From Mucilaginibacter flavus (GTDB taxonomy: Bacteria; Bacteroidota; Bacteroidia; Sphingobacteriales; Sphingobacteriaceae), in the NCBI RefSeq assembly GCF_030409315.1, contig NZ_JAUFPS010000034.1, positions 95,821 through 159,820 on the forward strand: a DNA stretch of 64,000 nt, read 5' to 3'. The position numbers and the translations under genes are program-made. The notes under the pieces are model-generated. The model had not been told where the DNA came from, made no database searches, and worked only from the letters and a program-made list of their open reading frames with translations. The stretch's first letter is position 1. Each line of letters begins with the position of its first letter. This document shows, in pieces, positions 8,323 through 17,500 of the stretch.

Positions 8323-9174
8323 ATGGAAACCTATAACAAAGTGTGGCGTTTGTTTTTTGCCGTGTCGTTAGTTTCAATCGCGATTTTACAATTCATCTGC
8401 ACTGGTTTCCGGCCTGTGATTATGCCGCCAGAACCGGCGTTTATTGGGCAAAGCACGTTTTGCATGTGCGTAGCGGGCATTATGCTCATCCTGGTATCTG
8501 TAGCCATCATTTTTGGCATCAACTCACACATTGTGGCCGATTACCTTGGCGCTTTTATGCTGTTGATCCTTATCGTTTTCCAAATTCCTTATAACATCAA
8601 AACCAATCTGCTTTTCCTGGGCGGATGGGGTGATGCCTTTAAGTTATTGGCTTTTTGCGGCGGGGCGCTGGTGGTGGCCACTTCCTTACCGACCGAAAAA
8701 GTGAGCGGCATAGATGCCATTGCCGATAGGCTACGCCCTTATGGCCCCTATTTTTTTGCAACTACCATGATCGTTTTCGGGATAGAACATTTTGTATACC
8801 CTTCTTTTGTTGCAACCCTTGTACCCACCTGGGTGGGCTTCCCTTTATTCTGGACTTATTTTGCCGCCATCGCGCTCATTGCCGCCGGTACGGCTATCAT
8901 GTTTAAAATAAAAGTAAAACTGGCGGCTAATTTATTAGGGATAACCCTGTTTTTATGGCTCATTACGCTGCATATTCCGCGGGCTGTTGCCGCTCAAAAG
9001 CAGGATAACCTGAAACGCAGCGCGGCGTTGCTTAAAAACCCTAAAGATGATACCGCCAACGGAACAAAAGTAAGCGAATCTACCGCCAACGAGTGGACCA
9101 GCGTTTTTGAGGCTTTGGGCTTTAGCGGCATCGCCTTTTTAATTGCCGGTACCTATAAACCCGGGGGCGAATAA
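8323..9174 (+). CDS. DoxX-like polytopic membrane protein of unknown function
   Basis: A 283-residue protein with about eight hydrophobic helices. The C-terminal half has the pattern FGIEHFVYPSFVATLVP, then WTYFAAIALIAAGTAIMF, typical of DoxX-like four-helix proteins. A hydrophilic loop (about 225-255) lies before the last helix. No catalytic motif is recognisable. The 160-bp upstream gap is AT-rich. It is probably transcribed alone or with the next membrane gene, 130 bp downstream. Confidence 0.6.
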   Translation: METYNKVWRLFFAVSLVSIAILQFICTGFRPVIMPPEPAFIGQSTFCMCVAGIMLILVSVAIIFGINSHIVADYLGAFMLLILIVFQIPYNIKTNLLFLGGWGDAFKLLAFCGGALVVATSLPTEKVSGIDAIADRLRPYGPYFFATTMIVFGIEHFVYPSFVATLVPTWVGFPLFWTYFAAIALIAAGTAIMFKIKVKLAANLLGITLFLWLITLHIPRAVAAQKQDNLKRSAALLKNPKDDTANGTKVSESTANEWTSVFEALGFSGIAFLIAGTYKPGGE

Positions 9175-9303
9175 TTAATTTGAGAATGAGCTATTTATTG
9201 GGCTTAACTACTTTCAAATTCATGTAAAAACATTTTCAAATGTTTAATTTGCCGGGGTTTAAAAGTCAGTTTTGCTTATCTTCACGCAAAAAATTTTGAT
9301 AGC

Positions 9304-9732
9304 ATGACAGCTTACAGCTTTTTACAACATCTTCACTCGGGTTTCAGGTATATTGTACTGGCGCTAATTGTGGCAGCCATTATTGGTTCGCTAATTGGCT
9401 GGCTGGGCAAAAAATTATACACCAACGGCAATCGCAAGCTTAACTTGTTTGCCATGATATCGGCCCATACACAATTGCTTATCGGTATTGTGTTGTATTT
9501 TGTAAGTCCGTTGGTACAGTTTAACAACGAAACCATGAAGAATAAAGTAACCCGCTATTTTACTGTTGAACATTGGGTTATTATGATCATCGCGCTGGTT
9601 TTAATTACCATTGGCCACAGCAAATCAAAAAAAGCAGCTACTGATGAGGCTAAGCACAAAACCGTTTTTGTGTTCTATATCATCGCTTTAGTACTTATTT
9701 CGGCCGGTATTATACTTATCCCACGTAGCTAA
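9304..9732 (+). CDS. Small four-helix membrane protein, cytochrome b-like
   Basis: A 142-residue protein with four hydrophobic helices and His residues at helix edges: LQHLHSGFRYIVL, ISAHTQLLIG, TVEHWVIMII and TIGHSKSKKA. Bacteroidota homologues with this layout are often labelled cytochrome B, but no CXXCH or classical b-type signature shows function, so heme binding is a possibility and not a result. It ends 71 bp before the trp leader region and faces the same way, but the trp promoter lies between. Confidence 0.6.
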   Translation: MTAYSFLQHLHSGFRYIVLALIVAAIIGSLIGWLGKKLYTNGNRKLNLFAMISAHTQLLIGIVLYFVSPLVQFNNETMKNKVTRYFTVEHWVIMIIALVLITIGHSKSKKAATDEAKHKTVFVFYIIALVLISAGIILIPRS

Positions 9733-9765
9733 TAGGATTTAGCAATAAATAAAGTTTCAAAAAAA

Positions 9766-9795
9766 TTTGATAATTCATTTTTCTTTATAAATTTG
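9766..9795 (+). promoter_or_regulatory. Promoter of the trp leader and operon
   Basis: TTTG at 9766-9769, 18 bases, then TAAATTTG at 9788-9795 fits the Bacteroidota consensus. The leader-peptide ATG is only 9 nt after the -7 element, so the leader mRNA would have almost no 5' untranslated region. Confidence 0.6.
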
Positions 9796-9803
9796 TGACC
9801 TCA

Positions 9804-9872
9804 ATGATTAAAAACACACATACAAACATCTGGTGGCACCAATTAAATTTGGCAGCCGGGTATGTTTTTTAG
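9804..9872 (+). CDS. trpL: trp operon leader peptide with tandem Trp codons
   Basis: ATG at 9804 to TAG at 9870-9872 gives a 22-residue peptide containing THTNIWWHQ. The adjacent TGG TGG codons at 9831-9836 are the regulatory feature: ribosome stalling at low charged tRNA-Trp would control folding of the RNA downstream. The leader's GCCGGGT (9855-9861) can pair with ACCCGGC (9910-9916), the 5' arm of the terminator, giving an antiterminator. Two Trp in 22 residues directly upstream of trpE is strong contextual support. It is too short to be a structural protein. Confidence 0.88.
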   Translation: MIKNTHTNIWWHQLNLAAGYVF

Positions 9873-9906
9873 TCATAGATGATCTAATCAATTGTAAACC
9901 TAAGTG

Positions 9907-9940
9907 AAAACCCGGCGACCCCAATTCGCCGGGTTTTTTT
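9907..9940 (+). terminator. trp attenuator: rho-independent terminator before trpE
   Basis: A perfect 12-bp stem forms between 9907-9918 and 9926-9937 with loop CCCCAAT, followed by a T tract to 9940. It lies 27 nt before the trpE start and after the leader peptide, the position of an attenuator. The leader segment 9855-9861 competes for its 5' arm. Confidence 0.9.
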
Positions 9941-9967
9941 ATTTATAAAATTTTTGAAAACATAAAA

Positions 9968-11377
9968 ATGAGCAACTTTAAAATAACAACTACTTATAAA
10001 AAGCTATTGGCCGATACCACCACGCCGGTAAGCATTTACCTGCGCCTGCGCGATGTATTCCCCAACTCGCTGCTGCTGGAAAGCTCGGACTACCACAGCC
10101 GCGAAAACAGTTTGAGCTATATTGTTTGCGAACCTATTGCCGGCCTGGTGCTCAACAACGGCATCCTTAAAACACAATACCCCGATGGCAGCCAGGAAAC
10201 CAGCGAAGCCGGGACCTTTGAGCTGATAGAGGAGCTTAATAAATTTGTGGGCAAGTTTGAAACAGACTCGCTCCCTGTAAAAATGATCACCAATGGCTTG
10301 TTTGGTTATTTCACCCACGAGGCTGTTGAACACTTTGAAACCATCAAGCTAAAAGATAGCGACGACGCAACCCGCCAGATCCCGGTGATGCAGTACCACA
10401 TATACCGGTACATCATAGCGGTCGACCATTTTAAAAATGAGCTATACATTTTCCATAACCAGGCAGAAGGCGGACCAACCAACGGCGGTATCGAAAAATT
10501 AGAGTACCTGATCAAAAACAAAAACTTCCCCGAGTATAGCTTCAAAAGCAATGGCCCCGAGCAATCGAACTTAAAAGACGAAGAGTTTATTGCCATTGTT
10601 GAAAAAATGAAGCAGCATATTTACCGGGGCGATGTTTTCCAGATCGTTCCATCACGGGCATTTTCCCGCGCTTTTCAGGGCGATGAATTTAATGTTTACC
10701 GGGCTTTGCGCTCCATTAACCCTTCGCCATATTTATTCTACTTTGATTATGGCGATTTCAGGATCTTCGGCTCATCGCCCGAGGCGCAGATCACCATTAA
10801 AAACAAAGTGGCCAGCATTTTCCCTATAGCAGGTACATTTAAACGCAGTGGCGACGACGAAAAAGATGCCGAAATAGCCCGGGCTCTTGAAGCCGATCCC
10901 AAAGAATCGGCCGAACACGTGATGCTGGTAGATCTTGCCCGTAACGACCTGAGCAGGCATTGCGAACAGGTTGAAGTGAAGGCGTTTAAAGAAGTGCAAT
11001 ATTACTCGCACCTCATCCATTTGGTGTCGCACGTGAGCGGTAAACTATTACCTGCCGTCTCCTCTTTTAAAATTGTGGCCGATACCTACCCTGCCGGTAC
11101 ACTAAGCGGCGCGCCAAAATACAGGGCGATGGAGATCATTGACGAAAACGAGAAAACCAAACGCAGCTTTTACAGTGGCGCAATCGGCTTCATGGGCTTT
11201 AATGGCGATTTTAATCACGCCATCATGATCCGCTCCTTCCTCAGCAAAAACAACACCCTGCATTACCAGGCCGGGGCAGGCATTGTAGCCGGCTCGGTTG
11301 CCGAAAGCGAGTTAAGGGAAGTGGATACCAAGATATCAGCGCTGAGAAGAGCTGTGGAGTTGGCGGAAGAACTGTAG
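9968..11377 (+). CDS. trpE: Anthranilate synthase component I
   Basis: A 469-residue cytoplasmic enzyme that converts chorismate to anthranilate with ammonia from TrpG. The N-terminal LLLESSDYHSRENS carries the LLES-type tryptophan feedback site. The chorismate-binding domain fills residues of about 200-465, with QIVPSRAFSR, FGSSPEAQITIK, DPKESAEHVMLVDLARNDL, AGTLSGAPKYRAMEIIDE and YQAGAGIVAGS. The gene follows a ribosome-mediated attenuator, so both transcription and enzyme activity should respond to tryptophan. trpG follows after 77 bp of repeat-like AT-rich sequence. Confidence 0.97.
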   Translation: MSNFKITTTYKKLLADTTTPVSIYLRLRDVFPNSLLLESSDYHSRENSLSYIVCEPIAGLVLNNGILKTQYPDGSQETSEAGTFELIEELNKFVGKFETDSLPVKMITNGLFGYFTHEAVEHFETIKLKDSDDATRQIPVMQYHIYRYIIAVDHFKNELYIFHNQAEGGPTNGGIEKLEYLIKNKNFPEYSFKSNGPEQSNLKDEEFIAIVEKMKQHIYRGDVFQIVPSRAFSRAFQGDEFNVYRALRSINPSPYLFYFDYGDFRIFGSSPEAQITIKNKVASIFPIAGTFKRSGDDEKDAEIARALEADPKESAEHVMLVDLARNDLSRHCEQVEVKAFKEVQYYSHLIHLVSHVSGKLLPAVSSFKIVADTYPAGTLSGAPKYRAMEIIDENEKTKRSFYSGAIGFMGFNGDFNHAIMIRSFLSKNNTLHYQAGAGIVAGSVAESELREVDTKISALRRAVELAEEL

Positions 11378-11450
11378 TGATATCGGATTTCGGAATTTCG
11401 ATTTCGGATTTAAAAAATTAGAATTTAGGATTTTCCCTTTTAGAATTTAA
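11378..11450. repeat. GGATTTCGGAATTTC word repeat between trpE and trpG
   Basis: The trpE-trpG gap holds ATCGGATTTCGGAATTTCGA, then TTTCGGATTT and TTAGAATTTAGGATTTT. It is one of the permuted-word intergenic repeats of this genome and contains no obvious terminator. Confidence 0.5.
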
Positions 11451-11454
11451 AGAA

Positions 11455-12027
11455 ATGAGCAAAATATTAATAATAGACAATTACGATTCTTTCACCTATA
11501 ACCTGGTGCATTTGGTTAATGAGCTTGGCCTGCAATGCGAGGTTTGGAGGAACGATAAATTCTCGCTGGAGGATGTGGACGCTTTTGATAAGATCATCCT
11601 TTCGCCGGGCCCGGGCATACCATCTGAGGCTGGTTTGCTATTGGATGTAATTGAAAAATACGCGCCAACCAAAAGTATTTTCGGTGTGTGTTTAGGCCAG
11701 CAGGCTATTGCCGAAGTTTTTGGCGGCAGCTTGTATAACCTTAGTCAGCCAATGCATGGCATAGCCACGCCCATAAAAGTCACCGATAAAAGCGAGCAGT
11801 TGTTTAAAGACCTACCCGAAAGCTTTAAGGTAGGCCGCTATCACTCATGGGTGGTAAGCAATGATGGGCTGCCTGAAACATTACAGGTTACCGCCATTGA
11901 CGAGGCTGATAATTCCATCATGGCGTTATCGCACAAGGAATATGACGTGCGTGGTGTACAGTTTCACCCGGAATCTATCCTTACCGAGTTTGGTAAAGAA
12001 ATGATGGGCAACTGGTTAAAGGCGTAA
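11455..12027 (+). CDS. trpG: Anthranilate synthase component II (glutamine amidotransferase)
   Basis: A 190-residue class I glutamine amidotransferase. It has ILIIDNYDSFTYNLVH at the start, the oxyanion segment LSPGPGIPSEAG, nucleophile Cys79 in FGVCLGQQ, and the catalytic His-Glu in VQFHPESILTEFG. It releases ammonia from glutamine for TrpE. A PabA role is possible, because the family overlaps, but its place between trpE and trpC supports tryptophan synthesis. Confidence 0.95.
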   Translation: MSKILIIDNYDSFTYNLVHLVNELGLQCEVWRNDKFSLEDVDAFDKIILSPGPGIPSEAGLLLDVIEKYAPTKSIFGVCLGQQAIAEVFGGSLYNLSQPMHGIATPIKVTDKSEQLFKDLPESFKVGRYHSWVVSNDGLPETLQVTAIDEADNSIMALSHKEYDVRGVQFHPESILTEFGKEMMGNWLKA

Positions 12028-12087
12028 TTGCCGGATAATGATAACTTTGCGTTAACATAATAAATATACATCCGTAGTTGCGGTGAA

Positions 12088-12120
12088 AGACTTACGAAGT
12101 TTTAAAAACTTCGTAAGTCT
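12088..12120. repeat. 15-bp perfect inverted repeat in the trpG-trpC gap
   Basis: AGACTTACGAAGTTT (12088-12102) pairs exactly with 12106-12120 around a 3-nt loop. No T tract follows, so it is more likely a mobile palindromic repeat or processing site than a terminator. Confidence 0.65.
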
Positions 12121-12173
12121 GGGAATCTACGACATGCTTTCAAAAACTTCGCAGGATCACCCTGTGCCGTTTG

Positions 12174-12201
12174 GAGATTGCTTCGTACCTCGCAATGACG
12201 G
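12174..12201. repeat. REP-like word GATTGCTTCGTACCTCGCAA
   Basis: The 28-nt stretch with GCTTCGTACCTCGCAATGACG resembles a dispersed intergenic repeat that I recall from Sphingobacteriaceae genomes. Only one copy is visible in this window, so the assignment rests on memory of the family. Confidence 0.4.
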
Positions 12202-12222
12202 TTCTTTACAACTTTTAGTCGC

Positions 12223-13005
12223 ATGACCATACTTGATAAAATAGTTGCCAACAAAAAAAAGGAAGTAGCTTACGCTAAAAAACGTACATCATACGTAGAA
12301 CTTGAAGAATCTGATTATTTCCATAGAGAAACCTATTCATTCAAAGATTTTTTGCTTGATCCAACCTGCAGCGGCATTATTGCCGAGTTTAAGCGCAAAT
12401 CGCCATCAAAGGGTATTATCAACGATAAAGTTAGGGTAAGCAAAGTCACTACCGACTACGCCGCCGCGGGCGCTTCTGCCCTATCGGTACTAACCGACCG
12501 CAATTTTTTTATGGGTCGCAAAGCCGATTTAAAAAGGGCACGTTCTGTAAACACCATCCCCGTTTTGCGAAAGGATTTTATGATAGATGAGTACCAGGTA
12601 ATTGAAGCCAAAGCCTTGGGTGCCGATATCATCCTGCTCATTGCGGCCATCCTTACCCCCGCCGAAATTGATAAAATGGCCACCCTTGCCAAAAGCATTG
12701 GCCTTAACGTACTGCTGGAAGTACACAATCTGGAAGAACTGGAGCGTAGCATCCACCCCAAACTTGACGCTATCGGTGTAAATAACCGCAACCTGGCCGA
12801 TTTTACCGTATCTGTGGATACATCATACCAACTGGCCAAACATATCCCCGCAGAGTTCCTTAAAATATCCGAAAGCGCCATCAGCGATCCCGAAACCATC
12901 AGGCATTTAAAATTAGCCGGCTTTAACGGCTTTTTAATTGGCGAAACATTTATGAAGCAGGCTGATCCAGGGCAGGCGATGAAGGATTTTGTGGCGCAGT
13001 TGTAA
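12223..13005 (+). CDS. trpC: Indole-3-glycerol-phosphate synthase
   Basis: A 260-residue TIM-barrel enzyme that closes the ring of CdRP to give indole-3-glycerol phosphate. Diagnostic segments are GIIAEFKRKSPSKG, ALSVLTDRNFFMG, PVLRKDFMIDEYQV, LLEVHNLEEL, IGVNNRNLADFTV and FLIGETFMK. It is separated from trpG by 195 bp with repeats, and a strong terminator follows. trpD, trpF, trpB and trpA are not in the window, so the pathway is split or continues elsewhere. Confidence 0.96.
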   Translation: MTILDKIVANKKKEVAYAKKRTSYVELEESDYFHRETYSFKDFLLDPTCSGIIAEFKRKSPSKGIINDKVRVSKVTTDYAAAGASALSVLTDRNFFMGRKADLKRARSVNTIPVLRKDFMIDEYQVIEAKALGADIILLIAAILTPAEIDKMATLAKSIGLNVLLEVHNLEELERSIHPKLDAIGVNNRNLADFTVSVDTSYQLAKHIPAEFLKISESAISDPETIRHLKLAGFNGFLIGETFMKQADPGQAMKDFVAQL

Positions 13006-13091
13006 TATCGGGCTTATTTATTGCAATACATTTTATTGACTTGTCGTCAATTGCAGATTATTGCAGTAGAAATTAAAATAAGTTTTTAAAC

Positions 13092-13129
13092 AAAAGAGGG
13101 AGTTACCATTATGGCAACTCCCTCTTTTT
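13092..13129. terminator. Bidirectional terminator between trpC and the SusD gene
   Basis: The arms 13092-13107 and 13113-13128 form a 16-bp stem with one mismatch, flanked by AAAA on the left and TTTTT on the right. It can therefore stop trpC transcripts (plus) and the SusC-SusD operon (minus). Confidence 0.85.
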
Positions 13130-13147
13130 GTATGAAATTAACTATAA

Positions 13148-14548
13148 TTAGTGTTTATCGAAGAATAATTTGGTTGTAACCAAATCACCACCGATAGCAG
13201 CAGAAGCCGCTTTATAGTTAGCGCCGTTTACGTTGCTCTCAGCAATTGGGTAAGGGAAACGTACAGGGAAAGCACTCGTAGCAGTACTTGGTGCAACAAG
13301 AGCAGGAATATCTAACCTCCTGGTTTCAATCCATGCATCCCATCCCCTGTTGTAATCAGCAATCCATTTCTGGTAAGCTAAATTAGCTGTAGAGTAAGGA
13401 AGAGCAGCAGTATATACTGTCGCATCGCCAGCTCCCCAATAGGTGAATGAAGCCTGTATACCGGCAGCATAGTAAGTAGCCGGGGTTCCGGTTATGTAAC
13501 CTTTATCAGCAGCTTCTGCCTGGTAAAATGCAATCTCGGCATAATCAAGTAACAAACCAGGGAATGTTGTTGCTGTTAGTGTAGGATTAACGTGTGAGAA
13601 GCTATCATAATTTGATTTAGCTCCCGGATCATTCCCTTTATAAGTACCATCGGCCAGTGCAGTAAAGTACTTACCTACGCGAGCATCAGTATGTGCATTT
13701 AAGTAGTTAACAAATGTGTTACATGCCACGTAGTCAAAACGCCCGCTTTGTACTATATCCACCCAAACAGGGTTTGTGTTAGGAGTGGAAGAAGCGTAAG
13801 CATAAGTAGCATTGTCTGCATTAGATGTAAATACACCACCTGCAACAGCTGCAGCCGCAGTTGTTTTAGCAGTAGCCGGATCAGAATCAGAAATGGTCAT
13901 CGCCATTTTCAATTTGAAAGAGTTGGCAAACTTTTTCCATTTGCTCACGTCGCCTTTGTAAATTAAATCGGCAGCACCAAAACTGGTTGAGCCGGTATTT
14001 AACGCAGCGATATCAGCATCTAAACGCGCCAGCAAATCTTTGTAAATAGTTGCAGCATCGTCATATTTAGGAAAGTTATTCTTAGCATCAAATGCCTGTG
14101 TATAAGGGCAATCTCCAAAAGTAGTCACCAGGTAATAAAATGAATACACCTGCAAAATATCTAATATGGCGATATCATTTTTTTGAACATCGGCGCCAGT
14201 AATTGCAACGTCGGTTGGCACAATCGTTTTTGCCAGCCTTAAGTTGTTTAAAACGTCGCGATAAAGAGCATTCCATTCAGCTCCGTTAATATTACGGGTG
14301 TTAATGATGTAGTTACTTTCATCTGTATAGGTGGTTTCCTGCCATTGCTGTTCTATCAATCTGTAAATGTTTGTATTTACACTTGAAGTGGTAACAGTAT
14401 TGGTAAGCACTCTTTCTGCCTGTGTAAATAACGCAGCGGTAGGTACCGTAGGGAAAAGCTTCGGGTTCGTATTCAACGAAGCCAGGTCTTTATGGCATGC
14501 CCCCAACGTAAGTATAGGAAGCAATGCGGCTAAAAAATATTTTTTCAT
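13148..14548 (-). CDS. SusD/RagB-family glycan-binding lipoprotein
   Basis: A 466-residue lipoprotein. The signal peptide ends in the lipobox-like LTLGAC, followed by HKDLASLNTNPKLFPTVP, typical of the SusD-like subgroup. Internal landmarks are YRLIEQQWQETTYTDE, a TPR-like helical core, and near the end KWIADYNRGWDAWIETRRLD. SusD proteins cap the SusC channel on the cell surface and hold the oligosaccharide. The gene follows SusC with a 5-bp gap, so it is co-transcribed. The GH92 gene nearby suggests a mannose-containing ligand. Confidence 0.92.
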   Translation of the reverse strand: MKKYFLAALLPILTLGACHKDLASLNTNPKLFPTVPTAALFTQAERVLTNTVTTSSVNTNIYRLIEQQWQETTYTDESNYIINTRNINGAEWNALYRDVLNNLRLAKTIVPTDVAITGADVQKNDIAILDILQVYSFYYLVTTFGDCPYTQAFDAKNNFPKYDDAATIYKDLLARLDADIAALNTGSTSFGAADLIYKGDVSKWKKFANSFKLKMAMTISDSDPATAKTTAAAAVAGGVFTSNADNATYAYASSTPNTNPVWVDIVQSGRFDYVACNTFVNYLNAHTDARVGKYFTALADGTYKGNDPGAKSNYDSFSHVNPTLTATTFPGLLLDYAEIAFYQAEAADKGYITGTPATYYAAGIQASFTYWGAGDATVYTAALPYSTANLAYQKWIADYNRGWDAWIETRRLDIPALVAPSTATSAFPVRFPYPIAESNVNGANYKAASAAIGGDLVTTKLFFDKH

Positions 14549-14553
14549 AATCG

Positions 14554-17500
14554 TTAGAATCTTACTTTTAAATTAAGGTTAAACATTCTCGCAGTTGGGA
14601 AAGCACCGCTTTGATAACCTTGTAGGTTACCTGAGCTTAATCCTTCTTCTGGATCTGTATAAGGGGTGTTTTTATGGATGATCCATAAGTTACGACCGCT
14701 TACACCTAAGTCGATACCTTTAATAGCACCAAGTTTTGAAAGAACGCTTTGTGGGAATGAATAAGCAAGCGCAGCCTCACGTAGTTTCACATAACCGGCG
14801 TCATAAACGAAACCGGCAGCCGGGTTATGCTCATATCCGTATAAGCCAGAACCTGTATTATCTGCTCTAACTGTATTTGTAGCACCTGTGCTTGTAACAC
14901 CCGGTAAAATTACACCACCGCCAGCGCTTAAAGCGTTTCTTGATGGGTTACCAAGATCATTTTTTCCGGCAGTTTCAGGATACAAGCCAGTATCCATACC
15001 GTAATAAGTATCTAAAGAAAATACGCTACCACCTTTTTTGATATCAACAAGGAAGCTTAAGGTAAACGCTTTGTACCTGAATGAGCTATTGATACCGCCA
15101 GTCCAATCTGGGTTAACATTACCTAAAACAACGTTGTTGCTTGATGATAATACATAATAACCATCAGTACCTACAACTTGCTGACCAGTTTTAGTAGCAA
15201 GTGCATTACCATCTTTATCAACATAGCCATTACCGCGAATATCGCCATAAGCATGGTTTAAAGTAGCATTAAGAGAAACACCACCCTGGAATGACCCAAT
15301 TTGCAGGTTTGTAGCTTGCTGACCAGAACCATCGGTGTAAAGATCTAACACTTTATTCCTGTTACGGGTAAAGTTTACGTTCAATTTCCAGCTAAAATCC
15401 TGAGTTTGTACTGGTGTACCGTTCAATGAAAGCTCGATACCTCTGTTACGGATTGTACCAGAGTTGATGTACGCTGCATTATAACCTGTTGCGGTAGATA
15501 ATGTAACCGGGATAAGCTGATTAACTGTTTTGTTGTTGTAATAAGTGAAATCGAAACCTAAGCGATTGTTAAAAAACGCCATTTCCACACCAGCTTCAGC
15601 CGCTTTTGTACGCTCTGGTTTTAAAGTAGCATTGTTTTGAGTTGTACCAATGTAAGCCTGAGGATTGCCATTGATAGCAGTGGTAATGGTGTAATAATTA
15701 TTTGTGCTTTGTGGCGTGCCACCGTTGCCTACTTCGGCGTAGTTAGCTCTTACTTTACCGTAAGACAACCAGCTGTATTCCTTAAGCAATTCTGAGAAGG
15801 TAAAACCCAAATTAACAGATGGGTAGTAATACTTATTGCTGTATGATGGTAAAGCCGATGAAGCATCACGCCTTAAAGTTCCATCCAATACCAACATTTT
15901 TTTCCAGGTAAATGTAGCACCGGCAAATATACCATCTGTTTCAAACGGAACATATGATTCAGTTGGCGCATTAGGTGTATTTACAGAGTTTGATAAACTG
16001 AAAATACCAGGAACAATTAAACCACCGTTTGTAGTAGCAGCAATTGACTGGTAAGTATTTTTCCTGATGTTAACACCTAATAACCCTTTAAAATTAAGGT
16101 CTTTAGTTATGTTATTATCTGTTGTAGCAAGGAAATCAAAGTTGGTTTCATTAAAGCTCAGGTTTCTGCGGGTATAAGAAGGTACACCTACTGAACCTAC
16201 CTGACGACGTTCTTCCTGAATTTGGCTCCAGTTATCAACCGTAACACGGCCTAATAAATTTAACCAGCTTGTTGCTTTGTAATTTAAGCTTGCATTACCA
16301 AAATAACGATTACGAGTATCAGTCTCGTAGTTTTGATAACGAATAAAATAAGGGTTATCCCAGTAAATAGGAACTAAGTTTGTTGGGCTTGCCCAGTTCC
16401 AGGTAATGTTTTTACCTCCTGAAGCAAAGTATTGATCTTTTAGCTCTTGGACATCATTATTAACCTGGTACCACTGCCTGAAAGAGTTTAAAATGTTATC
16501 TGATTGATAACCGCTTCCATAACGGCCTTTACCATCTGTACGGGTGTACGCGATGCTTGCAGCAGCTGTTAATTTATTAGTAATGTTATAAGTGCTTGAG
16601 AAATCAAGGTTGTTTTTTAACTCATTACTGTTTGGCATAAAACCGGTTTGGTTATTACGGGTATACCCCAACTTGAAAGTTCCATTATCGCCACCATTGG
16701 TAATAAACAAACTCTGGTTGTTAGAAACAGGGTGAGTAAAAAATGTTGTAGGATCATTTGCCGCAGCAACCCATGGAGTAGCTTTGCCATAGTTAGGAGA
16801 GTATTTGCTGAAAGCATCCCACTGGTAAACTTTCAAATTAGGATCAAAAGCATGGCCATAAGAAGCATCTTCAGTTAAAGGATCAACTAAGTCTTTAACA
16901 CCATCGCCATTAATGTCTCTGTATAAGAAATAACCGCTTGGGTCTTCGTAATACTGTCCGTAACCACCACCATATTGTTTTTGGTAAGTTGGCAAGGTTG
17001 ATTTATCAACAGCACCGTAACCGTAGCTGGTGTTAAAAGTAATACCTAAACCTTTTGCAACTTTTTTGGTAGTGATTAAAATTACACCGTTAGCACCAAT
17101 TGAACCGTATAAAGCGGTTGCAGCAGCACCTTTAAGCACAGTAACAGATTGAATATCATCAGGGTTGATATCTGATGCAGGTGAACCGTAATCATAACCA
17201 CCAGTACCCGATGCTACAGAGCTTGAGTTACTGTTACCCTGGTTACCACCGCCAGAGCCTCCGTTGTTGTAAGGTACACCATCAACAACAAATAAGGCCT
17301 GGTTGTTACCAAGTATTGATTTTGTACCACGTAAAACTACGTTGGTTGATCCACCAAGCGCGTTATTCTGCCTGATTTCCAAACCTGCCACTTTACCTGA
17401 TAAACCGCTTACAAAGTTACTGCCACGCTGTTTGCTTACCTCGTCGCCGCTAACTTGCTGCGCCGCGTAAGCTTGTTGATTGCGTGTTCTGTTCAAACCA

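Noticed and set aside
12088..12120. Terminator between trpG and trpC
   Set aside because: The stem is perfect but no T tract follows, and the next gene continues the same pathway; a palindromic repeat is more likely.
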